This document shows, piece by piece, positions 22,620 through 38,273 of a DNA stretch of 64,000 bases. The notes beneath the pieces are model-generated. The model had not been told where the DNA came from and made no database searches. It was given only the letters and a program-made list of their open reading frames with translations. The stretch is from Bugula neritina (lineage: Eukaryota; Bryozoa; Gymnolaemata; Cheilostomatida; Bugulidae). The DNA is taken from NCBI GenBank assembly GCA_964035545.1, contig OZ037766.1, positions 19,557,581-19,621,580 on the forward strand. The letters are read 5' to 3'. The translations under genes and the position numbers were made by a program. The first letter of the stretch is position 1; each line of letters begins with the position of its first letter.

Positions 22620-23020
22620 GGTTTGCATAAAAATACTGTTTTGTAATTTGTAAATTCAGAATCTGTGTAGATATTAAAGTAAGAAACAACCAATTTTTTT
22701 ATCTCACAAAATATTGTTCTTTATAGACAGTTAGTTATATTGGATGCTATTTTGCACAATATGAGCTCCTAATTTAATCACCTATTCAATATGCGTACTT
22801 GCTTTTCACAATAATTTGAGTTTGGGTAGAGATACGATTCTAGACTCTGTGAATTCATTATCAGCATAAAATCTTGATGTAGATTTTGCACAATCCACAT
22901 TTCTTTTTATCACCCATCCAAGATGTCGATTTGTTTTTTGCAATAACTCTAGTTTGGGTAGAGATAGAATTCTAGAGTTTGTAGATTCAGAATCAGCACA
23001 AAATTCTGATCTAGAAATAA
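22620..23020. repeat. 132-bp direct repeat, diverged
   Basis: TTTGGGTAGAGATA occurs at 22821 and 22953, and the surrounding text (a Pu-rich AGAATTCTAGA block, then GATTCAGAATCAGCA) matches over the whole 132-bp period. A weaker third copy may start near 22620. Confidence 0.65.
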
Positions 23021-23480
23021 CTTTTTAAGTAGCCACCTAGTAAAGTGTAATAAGCCAATTTTTGAATACTTTTTGGGAGGTTACTTCTAGACTAATGGTG
23101 TACTCGAATCTTACCACATGGTATATCCATGCAAACCCAATATGAGAAAAGAGAAAATGTTTGTTTACACTTATAACCTAATTTAAAAAATAGATATTTT
23201 AAAATATATTCAAATAAGCCCAGAATCTGCAGAATGAAAAGGGCTAACCAATACATATTTCACCGATGAGTCTAAATACTTCAGGACCATATACCTCTGA
23301 GAGACATACTTATTTAATTGTTGCCACAGATCTGTAGAAACTAACAAAAACCTAAACCGAGAATATAGTTTTTCAACTTACAAGTTTTATTAGCAGAAAT
23401 ATTTTTCTATAAAGATAAGCACGATGCCGGATGCAGTTTTCCTATAAAAAATTATTTGAAAAATAATTAAATTATATATA
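23021..23480. other. No feature recognised
   Basis: AT-rich DNA without recognisable genes. Confidence 0.35.
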
Positions 23481-23700
23481 TTGTTTATGGTATGGATATA
23501 CATATACATGCTCATATTCCATTGCAACATCCACTTTAGAAACAAATATATATTGAATTTAATTCCAGAGTTGATAAAAATTCCAAGATATTTAGCAGTC
23601 TGCAGAGATATTTCATTAGACCCGGAGCCTAGCAACTGGATTCACCAGAAACCAACAACAGCCTCTCACATGATATTCAATTCAATCACATGCAACACTT
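23481..23700 (-). mobile_element. Possible reverse-transcriptase fragment
   Basis: On the minus strand near 23620 the frame reads ISLQTAKYLGIFINSGIKFN, which resembles the AKYLGV...LKFN strand of LINE reverse transcriptases. The surrounding frame is short and decayed. It lies just downstream of the RTCA stop codon. Confidence 0.4.
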
Positions 23701-23949
23701 GAATTTACAGTTCATGGCTAGCCTTAAAAAACTGACCAATAAAAGTATATACGTAGTACAAGCCATCAGAAATATCTGGCAATCTAGTCGAGAATTTGAA
23801 AGCTCTGTAAGTAAACAGTTGGGTCTTCATGGGCGAAATATGATGGTTGGCAGATCTCTTGTACAAAATGACTTAGTATGGCCAATCTCAAATGTTACAG
23901 AGCTGTACCAACTAAACACCTTGCTACCATCATACTTCTCTGTGCTGCG

Positions 23950-27849
<3,900 letters not shown>

Positions 27850-29240
27850 TGTAAAAGAAAAATAACACAGATCTCATGAAATAAACAAAATGGAATAATA
27901 TCAAATTCACAACAAACAATTGGCTCCTACTGCTAGTAATATAATTGGACAACCAACTAATTTTTGATACTAAAAAACTTGAAAATTACATAATCTTTGG
28001 GACATAAAATATAAAATTGAGGTTTTTGTACCACAGAATAAAACTACTAAAACTCAATTGCTTAAATATAAATGTACAGATTCACAGCTGTTAAAATTAT
28101 TTAAAGACACTAAGATTATTTTATTTTATGCTGATATCTAATTTATGTATAACAGTACGCTAACATAATTGCTAAAAGTCTGCTATTATGCAATTTTTAT
28201 AAGTGTTAATACTCATGCTGATTTCATGGTAGGTTATACATGTGACTCCCCTATCATATAATTGGTGAACGACATAGCTTAGCTATATTTTTGTTCTAAA
28301 AAGAGAGCTACCTATTACTGCACACATAAGCTAGAAAACATAGTAGTGTCAGCATACAAATGTACTTATACTTATGACTTTTATTGAAAATCTAGGTCTG
28401 AATTGAAGTCTTTATTTGAATAAAGCATCTTATACTAGAGATGTGTTTCAACTCAGAGTGCTAACTGATGAGTTAAGGTCTCAACAGCTGAGAGACCAAT
28501 GTAAAAACCTCAAAATTTATGACAGTGGTGCAACTGAGCTAATCTTAGGACACCAGTTTAACCCGGAGAACAAACATTTGCAAATTTAGGGTTATGAAAT
28601 ATAGAGAAAAGCCGTCAAAAGATTAGCTTAGGCACTATAGTTTCTACTAGCAAGGCAAAAAAAGTAACCACCACAGGTTGCTCATGCATACCTGAAGATT
28701 TGGCAGTTTGCTATACTTGGCAGAACATGTGTAGTAAAAGCTAACCGATGGGACTTAAATCCCATATCCTTCACTTAAAGAGAGTCACTCAAAGATGGAG
28801 CTCAGGACTGAGGAAAGACGCACTATGTAGGAAGAGTATTCAATTTTTTTGGTTCTAGCTGCAAGGTGAACTCAAGACAAGCTAGACTCTAGAGTCTGTC
28901 TCAACAATTTGGAAAAAGCAACTAAAAGAATCCTAGACACCATACATTTATTCAGCATTTTATTATTTACATTTATTTTGACTATCAGCTAAATACAAGC
29001 ATATTAGTTTTATGATAAATTTTGTGCATACATGTCTTAAATTAGTTAGGAATGATGACTCACTGGCTGATGATGGCATTATCCAACTAATACTAATTAT
29101 TGCCAACTGTGACTTTAGCAATATATTTTCATTGTCTTTTCAGTTAGCAGCATATACCCGAATCAATATGAATTTACTTGCACATACTTGAGCAAATCAA
29201 TGCATAGAATAGTGCTGTCTGTTTGAAGATTATGTAAACA
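27850..29240. other. RTCA upstream region, no gene recognised
   Basis: Should contain the RTCA promoter and a leader exon, but no core-promoter motif stands out. Between 28400 and 28920 the DNA is less AT-rich and may be decayed retroelement sequence attached to the endonuclease fragment that follows; no domain can be named. Confidence 0.35.
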
Positions 29241-29259
29241 TGGAATTATTAAAACTAAT

Positions 29260-29880
29260 GGGTAGTTTATTAGTTAGCAACATGGAAAACAAGAAAGATT
29301 TCTACAGCTAACTTAGAGAAGCTCGTTCTACAGTCCCTAGGAAAAATAAGCTGATCTTAACAGAACAGTTCAATGCCAGAGTTGGATGTGAACAGGATAA
29401 ATGAGAAAGTGTTATTGGCTCACATGGTACCAGGAAGTGAAACTATAATGGGGAACTGTTGCTCACACTGTGTTCTAAGTGCAGATTAGCAATCACCAAT
29501 GCTGCTTTTAAGCACACAAAATATTATAGTCACTTGGATGCACCCTTGAATTAGGTACTGGCACCTATTGGATTATGTAATTAAGAAGATTAAAATGATA
29601 TCAATGACAACAATGTTATGAGAGGGGCCTATCATGGGACAGATCATCAGATGGTCAGACCTAAAGCGGCTTTTTCAGTTACGAGGGCACACAGAAGAAA
29701 AGCAAAACTAAGGAGCAAAAGAAAAAAAGGCCTAGTTGGAAAAAGAAATGGACAGGGCACTGAGAGCATATGGGTGTGGAAGCACAACAAACAACTTTTC
29801 AGACTGAAACGGAAGTCTTAAACAGAAAAAGCATGCGAGAAGCTTAAAGAATCTCAGACACACTCAATTTATGCAGTATT
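29260..29880 (+). mobile_element. RTE-like LINE endonuclease fragment
   Basis: In shifting plus-strand frames: KDFYS, VPRKNKLILTEQFNARVGCE (degenerate GDFNARVG box), GELLLTLCSKCRLAITNAAF, HTKYYSHLDAPLN and GAYHGTDHQMV (the catalytic TDH box). This is the back half of an apurinic-type endonuclease. Stops in every frame show it is dead. It points away from the RTE-like reverse transcriptase at 30.6-32.75 kb, so the two are separate insertions or an inverted pair. Confidence 0.82.
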
Positions 29881-30575
29881 AAAATATATATCTTAGCTAT
29901 CATCTACACTCTACATATTGATTAAGGGCTGTAAACTCAAACCAGCCTAATTGTTAGTAATACTAACAGCAATACTGATAATAATAATACTGATAGTAAT
30001 ACAAATCTTTAGAATTATAAAACTCATACTGTAGAGCTAAACATAATATTATTATTACTATATCTATTGGTTGGGAAATGATAAATAAAAATTATTTAAT
30101 TAATATTATAAATTACAATAATGGTATATATTGTCAGACTGATACTTAAACTATCAATTACTATTATTATTGGTATTACTCATTACTGTACTAGTAAATG
30201 TAATGCTAATAATAATAGTATGTGCAAGTTGAAATAGACTAAAAGTAACACTGACTAAATCATTTACATCTAATTTTACTTTTGAGTAAATCCAAATGTA
30301 ATACCGAATACAAATGTTAATACCACTATCATTATCAAAATGACTCGAATATGGAATACTGATGCAGCATTAAATTATATTTATATTCTTACCACTTAAG
30401 AGTTTAGGTGTATACTATGACATTGACTGTCACTATAAGACTAAGTTATACTATAACTATAAGTATAACTACGAGGTAAACTTAATGTAAATGTATACTC
30501 AGTATAGTCTAAGTCAACTGCTTATGAAATACTAATACTAATAGACAATAGTAATAGTATCATCACCATCATAGC
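29881..30575. repeat. TAATAC/TAATAGT low-complexity DNA
   Basis: Diverged three-base motifs with no gene; it borders the 3' end of the RTE-like element. Confidence 0.65.
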
Positions 30576-30589
30576 AGTCTGTCGGTGCG

Positions 30590-32750
30590 ATAATGGCTAT
30601 TCTCACTTTGGTTTAATCAGACATTTCCATCTGTCTCTACATTTAGCTTTCCTTTGCCAGCTATCTTTGTTCATGTCTATCTATTTCATATTTTGCTTTA
30701 CAGTGTCTTTAAATCTCAATCTGGGCCTTTCTTGGTTACGTTTACCTTCTTTCAGCTGCGAATAAAGAAGTTGTCTAGGTAAACGGCTATGGTCCATCTT
30801 CTCGAGATGTCCTAGCTATCTCAAGTTTATTTGAACGAGGATAAATTTTAAAGATGGTAAATTAGCTCTTTTTAGTACTTTGTGGTTAATAATCTTGTCC
30901 CTCCAAGATATACCATGATTGAGCGCAGATGTCGCACGACATGCTTGCACGCTGTATATGTTCTAGGCCTCAGCGCCATAAAGTAGGGCAGCGAGTACCG
31001 TAGCACGATATACCTGACACTTGACTTTGATTGAAACATGATGATTGGTCCAAAGTCTGGTTTTCAACTTTCCATACACCGCACTAGCGCTTCCTATTCT
31101 CAGAGAAATTTCATTATTTAGTTTAGCATTGACAGCTACTGTGCTTCCAAGGTACTTGAAGGTTTGACACTTTTTCAAAGGTTCTCCATTGATGGCTATG
31201 GTGTTTGACTGAGATGTCCCACTTTGAAATTTTAGATGCTGATAGAGGCATTATGTCTTTTTGATAGTAATTTTAAAACTAAAATCTTTTGCAGCATTGG
31301 CAAATCTGTTGACCAGAGTCTGTACATCATCAGAATTATGGGCCACTAAAGCACTATCATCAGCAAATAACAAGTCTCTAACTCAGTAGTGGCTTTAGTT
31401 TTAGACTTGAAATGAGTAACATCAAACAGGTTTGTCTCTATAGTTTTTATGTATACTTCTTATGAGCTGTCTTTAAAGGCAACCTCAAGGATGGCTGACA
31501 GGTAGAGTGAGAAAAGTGTTGGCGCAAAAACACACTCTTGCTTGACTCCATTTGTTACTGCAAAATTAATTGAGATGAAACCGCTCATTGCCACATTTGC
31601 TTGCACGGCTGTATGAAGTCTTCAATAATGCGGGTGAACTTTTCTGTGCAGCCAAACCTTTTAAAGACTTGCCAAAGGCCTGCTCTAGACACAGTGTCAA
31701 ATGCTTTGCTGAAGTCAAAGAATACTATGTAGAGTGGCATATTCTGTTCTATGCACTTCTCTTGCACTTGCTTCAAACAGAAGACCATATCAATTGTGCT
31801 TCTTCCACTCCTGAAACCACACTGAGACTCCGGTAGTACCTCTGGGGAAATATGGGCATTTAGCCGATTTAATAGTATGCAAGAAAAAATCTTGCCTAAA
31901 ATAGGTAGAAGGGATATGTCCCGGTAATTCCCACACTTTTTTCTATCGCCTTTCTTAAATAATGGGATAATGCTTGCATTTTTTCATTCTTGTGGAACAG
32001 TCTCGGTATCCCACACACTCTGTATTAGCTTAAAAAGACAACCTGTCATTTTCTGACCACCATACTTCCATACCTCAGATGTAATACCATCTCTGCCAAC
32101 AGCTTTTCCATAATGCATTGACCTAATTGCTGACAAGAACTCCTCAATATTGAGAGCATCATCCAAAAGTGCAACAGGTGGCCTCTGCACTATCTTGTTT
32201 TTTGCAGCTTCATCTAGCTTTCCTGGTATGTTGAGCAATTGGTTGAAGTGATCAGAGAATCTTGCTAATATTTTTTGCTTTCCTTGTAAAACTGTGGCTC
32301 TATCGTGGTCATGGAGTTGGATCACTCTTCTTGATTTCGGACTATAAGCTTTTTTTAATCCTAAATAGAATGCTTTCATGTCTCCTCCGCTTGCTGATAT
32401 TTGAAGTTCTATTGCTTTTTCTTCTCACCATTTACTTTTCATTTTTTTGGTATACCTCTGAAGACTGCACTGTGTTTTTGAGTAGGTCTTTCTTTTCAAT
32501 CTGGTATTACACTGGGAGAAGGCTTGTCTTGCCTTGTTTCTCTTCTCAATCAACTCTCGTAGCAGTTTATCATGATCATTAAACCAATCCTGATGTTTAC
32601 GGCCTTGCTTCCCAAGCACTTCACTAGCAGTTGAAAACACTGTTTTCTTCAAAACTTTCCACGTTTGATCTATGTCATCCTTGTTATTCCGAGCGACGTC
32701 CGAGCCGGCATGAATTTGCTTTTGACGTACCATTTAATGAAAACTGCTTG
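30590..32750 (-). mobile_element. RTE-like LINE, reverse transcriptase with N-terminal linker
   Basis: Read downward from 32733: a linker typical of the clade (EVLGKQGRKHQDWFNDHDKL), the start of the reverse transcriptase (KAVGRDGITSEVWKYGG, about 32080), FFDFSKAFDTVSRAGLWQVF (about 31720), a GFRSGRSTID-like stretch, QECVFAPTLFSLYL (about 31510), then KKCQTFKYLGSTVAVNAK (31178) and YRATVLAALLYGAEA, ending CRDRWKCLIKP near 30600. The catalytic YADD region (about 31370) is disrupted and there are several frameshifts. The 5' endonuclease is missing. Upstream of 32750 the text to about 33010 is not recognisable. Confidence 0.9.
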
Positions 32751-33029
32751 CAAGGGACTTAAGGTACTACTGGCTTTTGTATGACCAATAGCACACACTT
32801 GGCAGAGAAGAGGGTATCAATGGCAAGGACAAGCCTAGACAGACTTACCTGTTATCTGTTGCAGTGACTGACCAAGAGATAAGTATGTTAACCCCTGCTC
32901 CTTTGGAAGTGTGTGTCACCTCACACTGACTGGCAAGGCCCACCACAGACCTAAGAACTGGATGTCAGTTTAGTTGATGACCACTTGACCCATAGAACAG
33001 GTTGTACCGGTTTTCATGGTTATCCGATA

Positions 33030-33310
33030 ACAGGCATACTAATAGTAATACTAATATAAATTATAATACTAATAGCATAACTATAAGTATTACTATTAGC
33101 ATTACTATTAGTAGGCCTATTACTATTACAGTAATACCATTATAGTATTAGTATGACTATTGATAATATTAATACCATTAGTATTACTAATACTATAGTA
33201 ATAGTAATAGTATTACTATTAGTATTAGTATTACTATTAGACTTGGTAAATGTAATACCAATAGTAATACTAATATTAATAGTAATACTATAGTATACTA
33301 TACTATACTA
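33030..33310. repeat. TAATACTAATAGT simple repeat, 5' side of LINE
   Basis: Dense AATACTAATAGTAAT units that run directly into the truncated start of the LINE at about 33311; the same repeat resumes at its 3' end. Confidence 0.85.
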
Positions 33311-34275
33311 TCTGTCTCATGCAAAGTTAGTCTATATGCTGACGACACACTTCTATATGCTGAAGTTAACAACAAAATACAACAGGGAGCCTTTCAGAGA
33401 GACCTAAACTCACTTTATAACTGGTCACTTAATTGGAAAATGCCAATTAATATCGATAAGTGCAAAGTGATTATATTTGGTAAAACTGATGACACCTCCT
33501 GTTTATATTCACTTGGTGACACCACTCTTAGAACAGTTAAAAGGGCCAAATATCTTGGTGTAATCATGCAGTCTAACCTAAAGTTTAACAGATATATTAC
33601 ATCTAAAGTCAACAATGCAACCAAAATACTTGGCTGTATCAAGCATACAATCTGCAGTGCACCTATGAGGGCAAAATTAATCGCATACCTCAGTCTATGT
33701 AGACCTATCCTTGAGTAGGCGGACACGTTGTGAGATCCGACTAACAAAAGTGCCTGTGAGGAAATTGCATATGTTCAAAATCAAGCCATTAAGTTTATTG
33801 CTAACCTCAAAGGAAGATGTGGCATGAGTGACGCTCGAACTGAATTGCAGCTTAAAACTCTTGCGAGCAGACGAAGAGACCACAGAATAACTTTGCTAAT
33901 GAGAATACTTTCAGATGAAGAGCGCCACGAAACACTTTCATCTGCTTATCACGAACTATTAAATTCAAATCGGTTAATAAACACTCGATCTGCTGAGAGA
34001 AGAGAACCAACATCAATTTCTGCATCCTCACAGACCTTTCACAACAGTTTTCTCCCTCGAAGCATTAGAGATTTGAGGATACCACCTCATAACACACACT
34101 CAGCTTAGCTATGTGCTAAAACCCTTTACATTACAGTTAAAATATCCAAATTTAGATATATGCTAGAATAGATACATTTCAACACATGATAATCCCAAAC
34201 AAAAACAACATAAGAGGCGCTCGTAATTTAGGTGTAGGTGTTACAAGAGTGGTCTAAATTTTACGAGGTGAGTTA
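33311..34275 (+). mobile_element. 5'-truncated CR1/Jockey-like LINE
   Basis: Starts abruptly at the reverse-transcriptase active site (SLYADDTLLYAEVNN). It then shows INIDKCKVIIFGKTDD, AKYLGVIMQSNLKFNRYI and SLCRPILE, a stop at 33717, more of the thumb (YVQNQAIKFIANLKGR), and the C-terminus SFLPRSIRDLRIPP with a stop near 34108. The 3' untranslated region runs to GTTAAC at about 34275. Two stops separate otherwise good coding sequence, so decay is moderate. It is the sister of the fragment at 10.85-11.46 kb and a distant relative of the one at 8.4 kb. Confidence 0.93.
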
Positions 34276-34860
34276 CGAGATGAGTTAACAATAAATGTAA
34301 TACTAATACTAATAGTAATACCAATACTTACTAATAGTAATATTAATAGTAAGAGTAAAACTAAATGTAATACTGATAGTAATAGTAATACTAATACTAA
34401 TAGTGAAATAAATACTTTAAGTTTATAGTTTAACTTTATACCAAGTCTAATAGTAATACTGTAATACTAATAGTCAATTAGTTATAGTGATACTATTAGT
34501 ATTACTAATACTTATACTATTAGTATTAGCATTAGTATTAGTATTAACTATTATTTGAGCCTGAGTTTTTATTAAAATATTTTAATCAATATCATCAATT
34601 AAATTTAATATTAATAATTATTATAATTATTATTTATCATAATAATAATTATAAATTATTAATTATTATTATATGATAATGATAAGTCATAAGTTTATCA
34701 TTCTGATTTTGAAACAATCATTTTTAAAGCTAAGTTGATTAGTTACTACCACATTTTGATTTAGTAATTACTAAATTACACGATTACTAACACTATAAGT
34801 ATAACTTCAAGAACTTTGTTAGTACTGATAGTCAAAGTCACTTAGTGATAGTATTCAAGT
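34276..34860. repeat. TAATAC and AT-rich simple repeat
   Basis: TAATACTAATAGT units continue from the LINE end to about 34550, then nearly pure A/T (ATTATTTATCATAATAATAATT-like) to about 34690. Confidence 0.75.
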
Positions 34861-35344
34861 ATTGTACAGTAAAACTAAACGCAACGGTGGAAGAGGAGTA
34901 GACGGAGTCCTAGCCACATGAAAACAAAACGTAACGCACTTAACGAATTTTGCCAGGGCCGTTTGGAGAAGATTAGGTGAGGAACGACTGAGTTCGTCTA
35001 AAATCTGTTTAAAGTGACGTTAATGGCGCTTTTGACCTTCACCGTGAAGACATCCTTGTGCCGCTTTCTGTGCCGCGAAGTTTATATAAGTTATAAAGGG
35101 AAAGTTTTGCTACATTTGTTATTTTATTATTATTTTCATTTTATAGGTACAACTTTTTTAATTTTGCTTATTGTGGTATAGTTTCTAATCACATTGTGTA
35201 TGCAACTGAAATGTAAACACAAAAAGTGACACTGCAAAGATTTGGTATTATTCTCTCACTTTGTTAGTTTTATATCGAAAGGATAACTCTGCACCTGACC
35301 GAAACATGATGCAGTAAGCATCATGCAGTAAGCAGTAAGCATCA
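34861..35344. other. Unrecognised, higher-GC stretch
   Basis: Holds a GC-richer patch (34880-35090) with no coding resemblance and a TTTATATAAG motif at 35080. It borders the Gypsy-type LTR and may be part of an older insertion. Short repeats of GCAGTAAGCATCATG lie at 35308-35346. Confidence 0.3.
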
Positions 35345-37239
35345 TGTCGTTATGATGGCACCACCGCGACAACCAATGGGATGTAGATAACAATTAGTAA
35401 TAGGCGGAGCTGCCAATGTATAGTGGAAGCTTGTCTGATAGCTTGGCCGGCAGAGAGGACTGGATTGTAGCAATGTAAAGTCGTGTACTAATAGCTCTCT
35501 ATTATGTAACAGTGTGTGTTAGTTGTTATAGCTTTTAATTCTGTATAATTAGCAATAAATAAACTCTATTCAATTCGTTATAAACCTGGTGAAGTGGCTT
35601 TGAATAAGTAGACCCACTGATTGCAGTGAATCATAAATTCACAACAGTGGTGGGAGCGGTGGGATTTTCTTATTGCAAATGCTCCTAGCCAGGGAGTAAA
35701 AGATGGCCGACGACGAGGACATACTCTGTCAGGAACCGGTAGCTATGGAGGACGACATAGGAGGCCCAGCGCTGCCTATGAAAAGGTATCATTTGCGTGC
35801 TCCCATTTTCTCAGGAGAAGAGAATGTGGAGCAATTCATCACTGAGTTCAGTGATGTGGCGGCCATCTGTCGATGACCTGCCAGGGTTACCCTGATCCAG
35901 CTACGGTTGTGTCTGACAGGGCCGGCCAAACCCTATGAGATAGGCCAAAACGTCGACGATATTTTTGAGGCATTGAGAGCCCAGTTCGGGCTAACTGCTC
36001 GAGATGCTCTTTTGCAGCTCCAAGGGCTTAGGAGAAATCCTAAGACTACCTTGCGAGAGCACGCAACCATAATAGAACGGCTAGCACAAGTCACTTATAG
36101 TGGCTTGCCTGCGAATGGTCGGCACAGTTTGGCACTAGATGCTTTCCTCCAGTCTATTAACAACCTAGGGCTGAAGCAACACCTGCTGGTAGCTGAGGTT
36201 GAGACCATGGAGCGAGCTCTCAGGCTTGGGAATGCTTATTTCCAAGCCGACAGTATGGGCCGGCCCGGGATGACAGTGCAGCAGGTCGAGGCCGACGACT
36301 ATGTGTCGACGTTGACGTCGTCGGCCAAGACGGCTGTACATGTCGCCACGGCGGCAGCCAACGAGCTGACTAGCTTGACCACAAGCCTATATGGCGAGCT
36401 GTTAGCCGAAATCAGGCAACTACGCCAAAAGTCGACAGCTGAGCGACCCACCAGGTCGCCGGCAGCTGTCGACGGCAGGCGGGGCCCGCATGCTGGGGTT
36501 GTGGTAGTAGTGGGCACTTCGTACGAAGCTGCCCCCACGGTAGAGGGAGGCAGTTAAACGGAAATGGCCCACGGTAGACTCTGCCGACTGTGGGCCTCGG
36601 TTTAACCCTCCGAGGTCAAGGCCAAAGCCCAAACCCAATCGGGTGAGGAGGCCGCCTTCGCCAGAGTGGCAAGCCCCAAGAAAAGTTAGCAGACCGCAAT
36701 GCCCGCCAAAACCTCCGGCTTGGGCACTCAAAAACCGCTTTGAAGGTTTGCCTGATGAGGGGATGTACGACGAGTGGGAGCGAGACAGGGGCTTCCCTCA
36801 GTTGCCCACACGAGCGCAAGACTGAGCATTCACTCGGCCGCCCGTGTGTGAGCAAGATCGAGATGTAACCCGCTTGCCCACTAGACGTCGTCGACCCCCT
36901 CGCAACCAAAAAGCCCAGGTGCATTTCAAACTCCATGCACACGAGGTGTCACCTCCAGAGACGAACCGCTCAGTGAGTGCCCAGCCATATGAAAGCAGTT
37001 ATTTCCTCCCCGGTAAACTTGCCGGAAAAGCTGCCACTTTCCTATTGGATACTGGGTGTGCCACAAATCTCCTGAGCCGGCGTCTGTTTGACACACTTAG
37101 TGCTAGGGACCGGGCTAACATGGAGCCATATGAAAGGGAACACGGACGGGTCGTGTATTCTTTTTTATGGCGTGATAGAGTTGACTGGTAGAGTCCGTGA
37201 TCAAGTGATCAGCGATCGAGACCTTCATCGTCAATGTGA
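35345..37239 (+). mobile_element. Decayed Gypsy-type element: 5' LTR, gag and protease
   Basis: An LTR-like region (start uncertain, ends CACAACA at 35646, AATAAA-type signal at about 35553) precedes a gag frame starting at ATG 35703. Gag has a stop at 35874 (TGA, where the relative at 44.1 kb has a Trp codon), then a long clean stretch (35907-36557). After a frameshift comes a zinc knuckle CWGCGSSGHFVRSCPH (about 36490) and, further on, an aspartic protease core, LLDTGCATNLLSRRLFD (about 37047). The element breaks off at about 37239, where an oppositely oriented integrase fragment begins. Reverse transcriptase onward is missing. It is related to the element at 43.5-46.9 kb but has a different LTR. 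Confidence 0.85.
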
Positions 37240-37740
37240 GACTTCTACGGTTGCGTCTTAACTCAGTACCACCTGCGTCTTGAACAGTGTAAGATCTCGG
37301 TGTGCACTGTTGGATAACTACTGCATCCCTGTTCAAGTCTCTAATTCTCACCTTGTCGCCTCGTTTCAACCGGGGAAGTGGTGCAACTTCATATCTAATA
37401 TTAAAATTCTCTTTCACTTGACTGCGCTTCAACTTTCTTTCTCCTGAACTGCCAATCTCTTCACAGGCTGAGGGACTAACAGCTTAGGAACTGCGGGAAC
37501 AGTAGTCTTCAGCTTTTGGCCCAGCAACAGCTCAGCAGGAGACAAGCCATGCTCCAGAGGAAAAGATCGATAGGCCAACAGCGCAAGGTATGGATCTGCC
37601 TCTTTTTTGAGCAGGGACTTGACTGTTTGGACAGCCTTCTTAGTCTGATGATGCTTTGGTGACCTAGTGACATGGGCAAGCTGGTAAGAAGAAACAAACA
37701 AAGAATAGTTAAGGGCAACCTTTTAGTTCTAGCTGCTATG
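37240..37740 (-). mobile_element. Gypsy-type integrase C-terminal fragment, inverted
   Basis: On the minus strand the frame reads AVQTVKSLLKKEADPYLALL, then FPLEHGLSPAELLLGQKLK (end of the integrase core), followed after a stop and frameshift by PLPRLKRGDKVRIRDLNRD and RSYTVQDAGGTELRRNRRSL (the GPY/F-like tail). The catalytic part is absent and a short deletion removes the usual NGxAER box. Confidence 0.85.
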
Positions 37741-37741
37741 C

Positions 37742-37939
37742 TCATGATGCAAAAGGATTGATGCATTGTACGAGGAGCTCTCCCTGACAGTCTAGCCGAT
37801 TTAGGCTGTTTGCCAATTGGATCTTCCCCAGCATCTCTTCCACTAGTCCCAGTCCAACTATTCTCTTGCAGTTGACCTTGCAGAGCAGTGCAGCCTGAGA
37901 CCGTCTGGGTGTGCCGACACTAATTTTGCTATTAAGCAA
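37742..37939 (-). mobile_element. Gypsy-type protease/RT linker fragment, inverted
   Basis: The frame IQLANSLNRLDCQGELLVQC is nearly the same as IQLANSLNRLDMRGEILVQC at about 45650 in the plus-strand Gypsy element. Only this linker piece is present, so it is a remnant of the same family in the opposite orientation. Confidence 0.75.
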
Positions 37940-37978
37940 AATTAGTTAAATTCAGGCATATATTGTTAATATGGTCTC
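37940..37978 (-). pseudogene. Possible C-terminal tail of the split H2A pseudogene
   Basis: Minus-strand text immediately left of the LTR element includes ATTTAACTAATTTTGCTTAA, which resembles the H2A codons for IQAVLLP with two stops. The join across the insertion would keep order and strand with the H2A part at 42667-42924. The match is short, so this is tentative. Confidence 0.35.
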
Positions 37979-38239
37979 TGTAGTATAATGTTGTTTACAA
38001 TTGCTGAGTTATTTATATACTTAACAGTAATATGTTATTAATACATATGATGTCGTAGATTTGTGATTCATTCCTATGTTATATATATATACCTTACACT
38101 TATGACCAGCAGCAGTTCTTTCTATGCTGTCAAGCTGTATACTTTATACCTTACAATAATAAACGTCACGATACATTATTCCAATGGTCTCATCTTAATT
38201 ATTACCCACGCAAACGTACAACAAACAAGAAACATTACA
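37979..38239 (+). repeat. 5' LTR
   Basis: Carries a TATA-like TTATATATATATACC at 38079-38093 and a poly(A) signal AATAAA at 38158-38163, so promoter and processing sites are both present. TG at 37979, CA at 38238-38239. Confidence 0.96.
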
Positions 38240-38255
38240 TGGTGTCAGAAGTGTG
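38240..38255 (+). promoter_or_regulatory. Primer-binding site, tRNA-Leu-like
   Basis: TGGTGTCAGAAGTGTG begins at the base after the LTR. TGGTGTCAG is the complement of the CTGACACCA 3' end common to tRNA-Leu, so tRNA-Leu is the likely primer for minus-strand synthesis. Confidence 0.8.
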
Positions 38256-38273
38256 TGACCTGAAAGAAGAATA

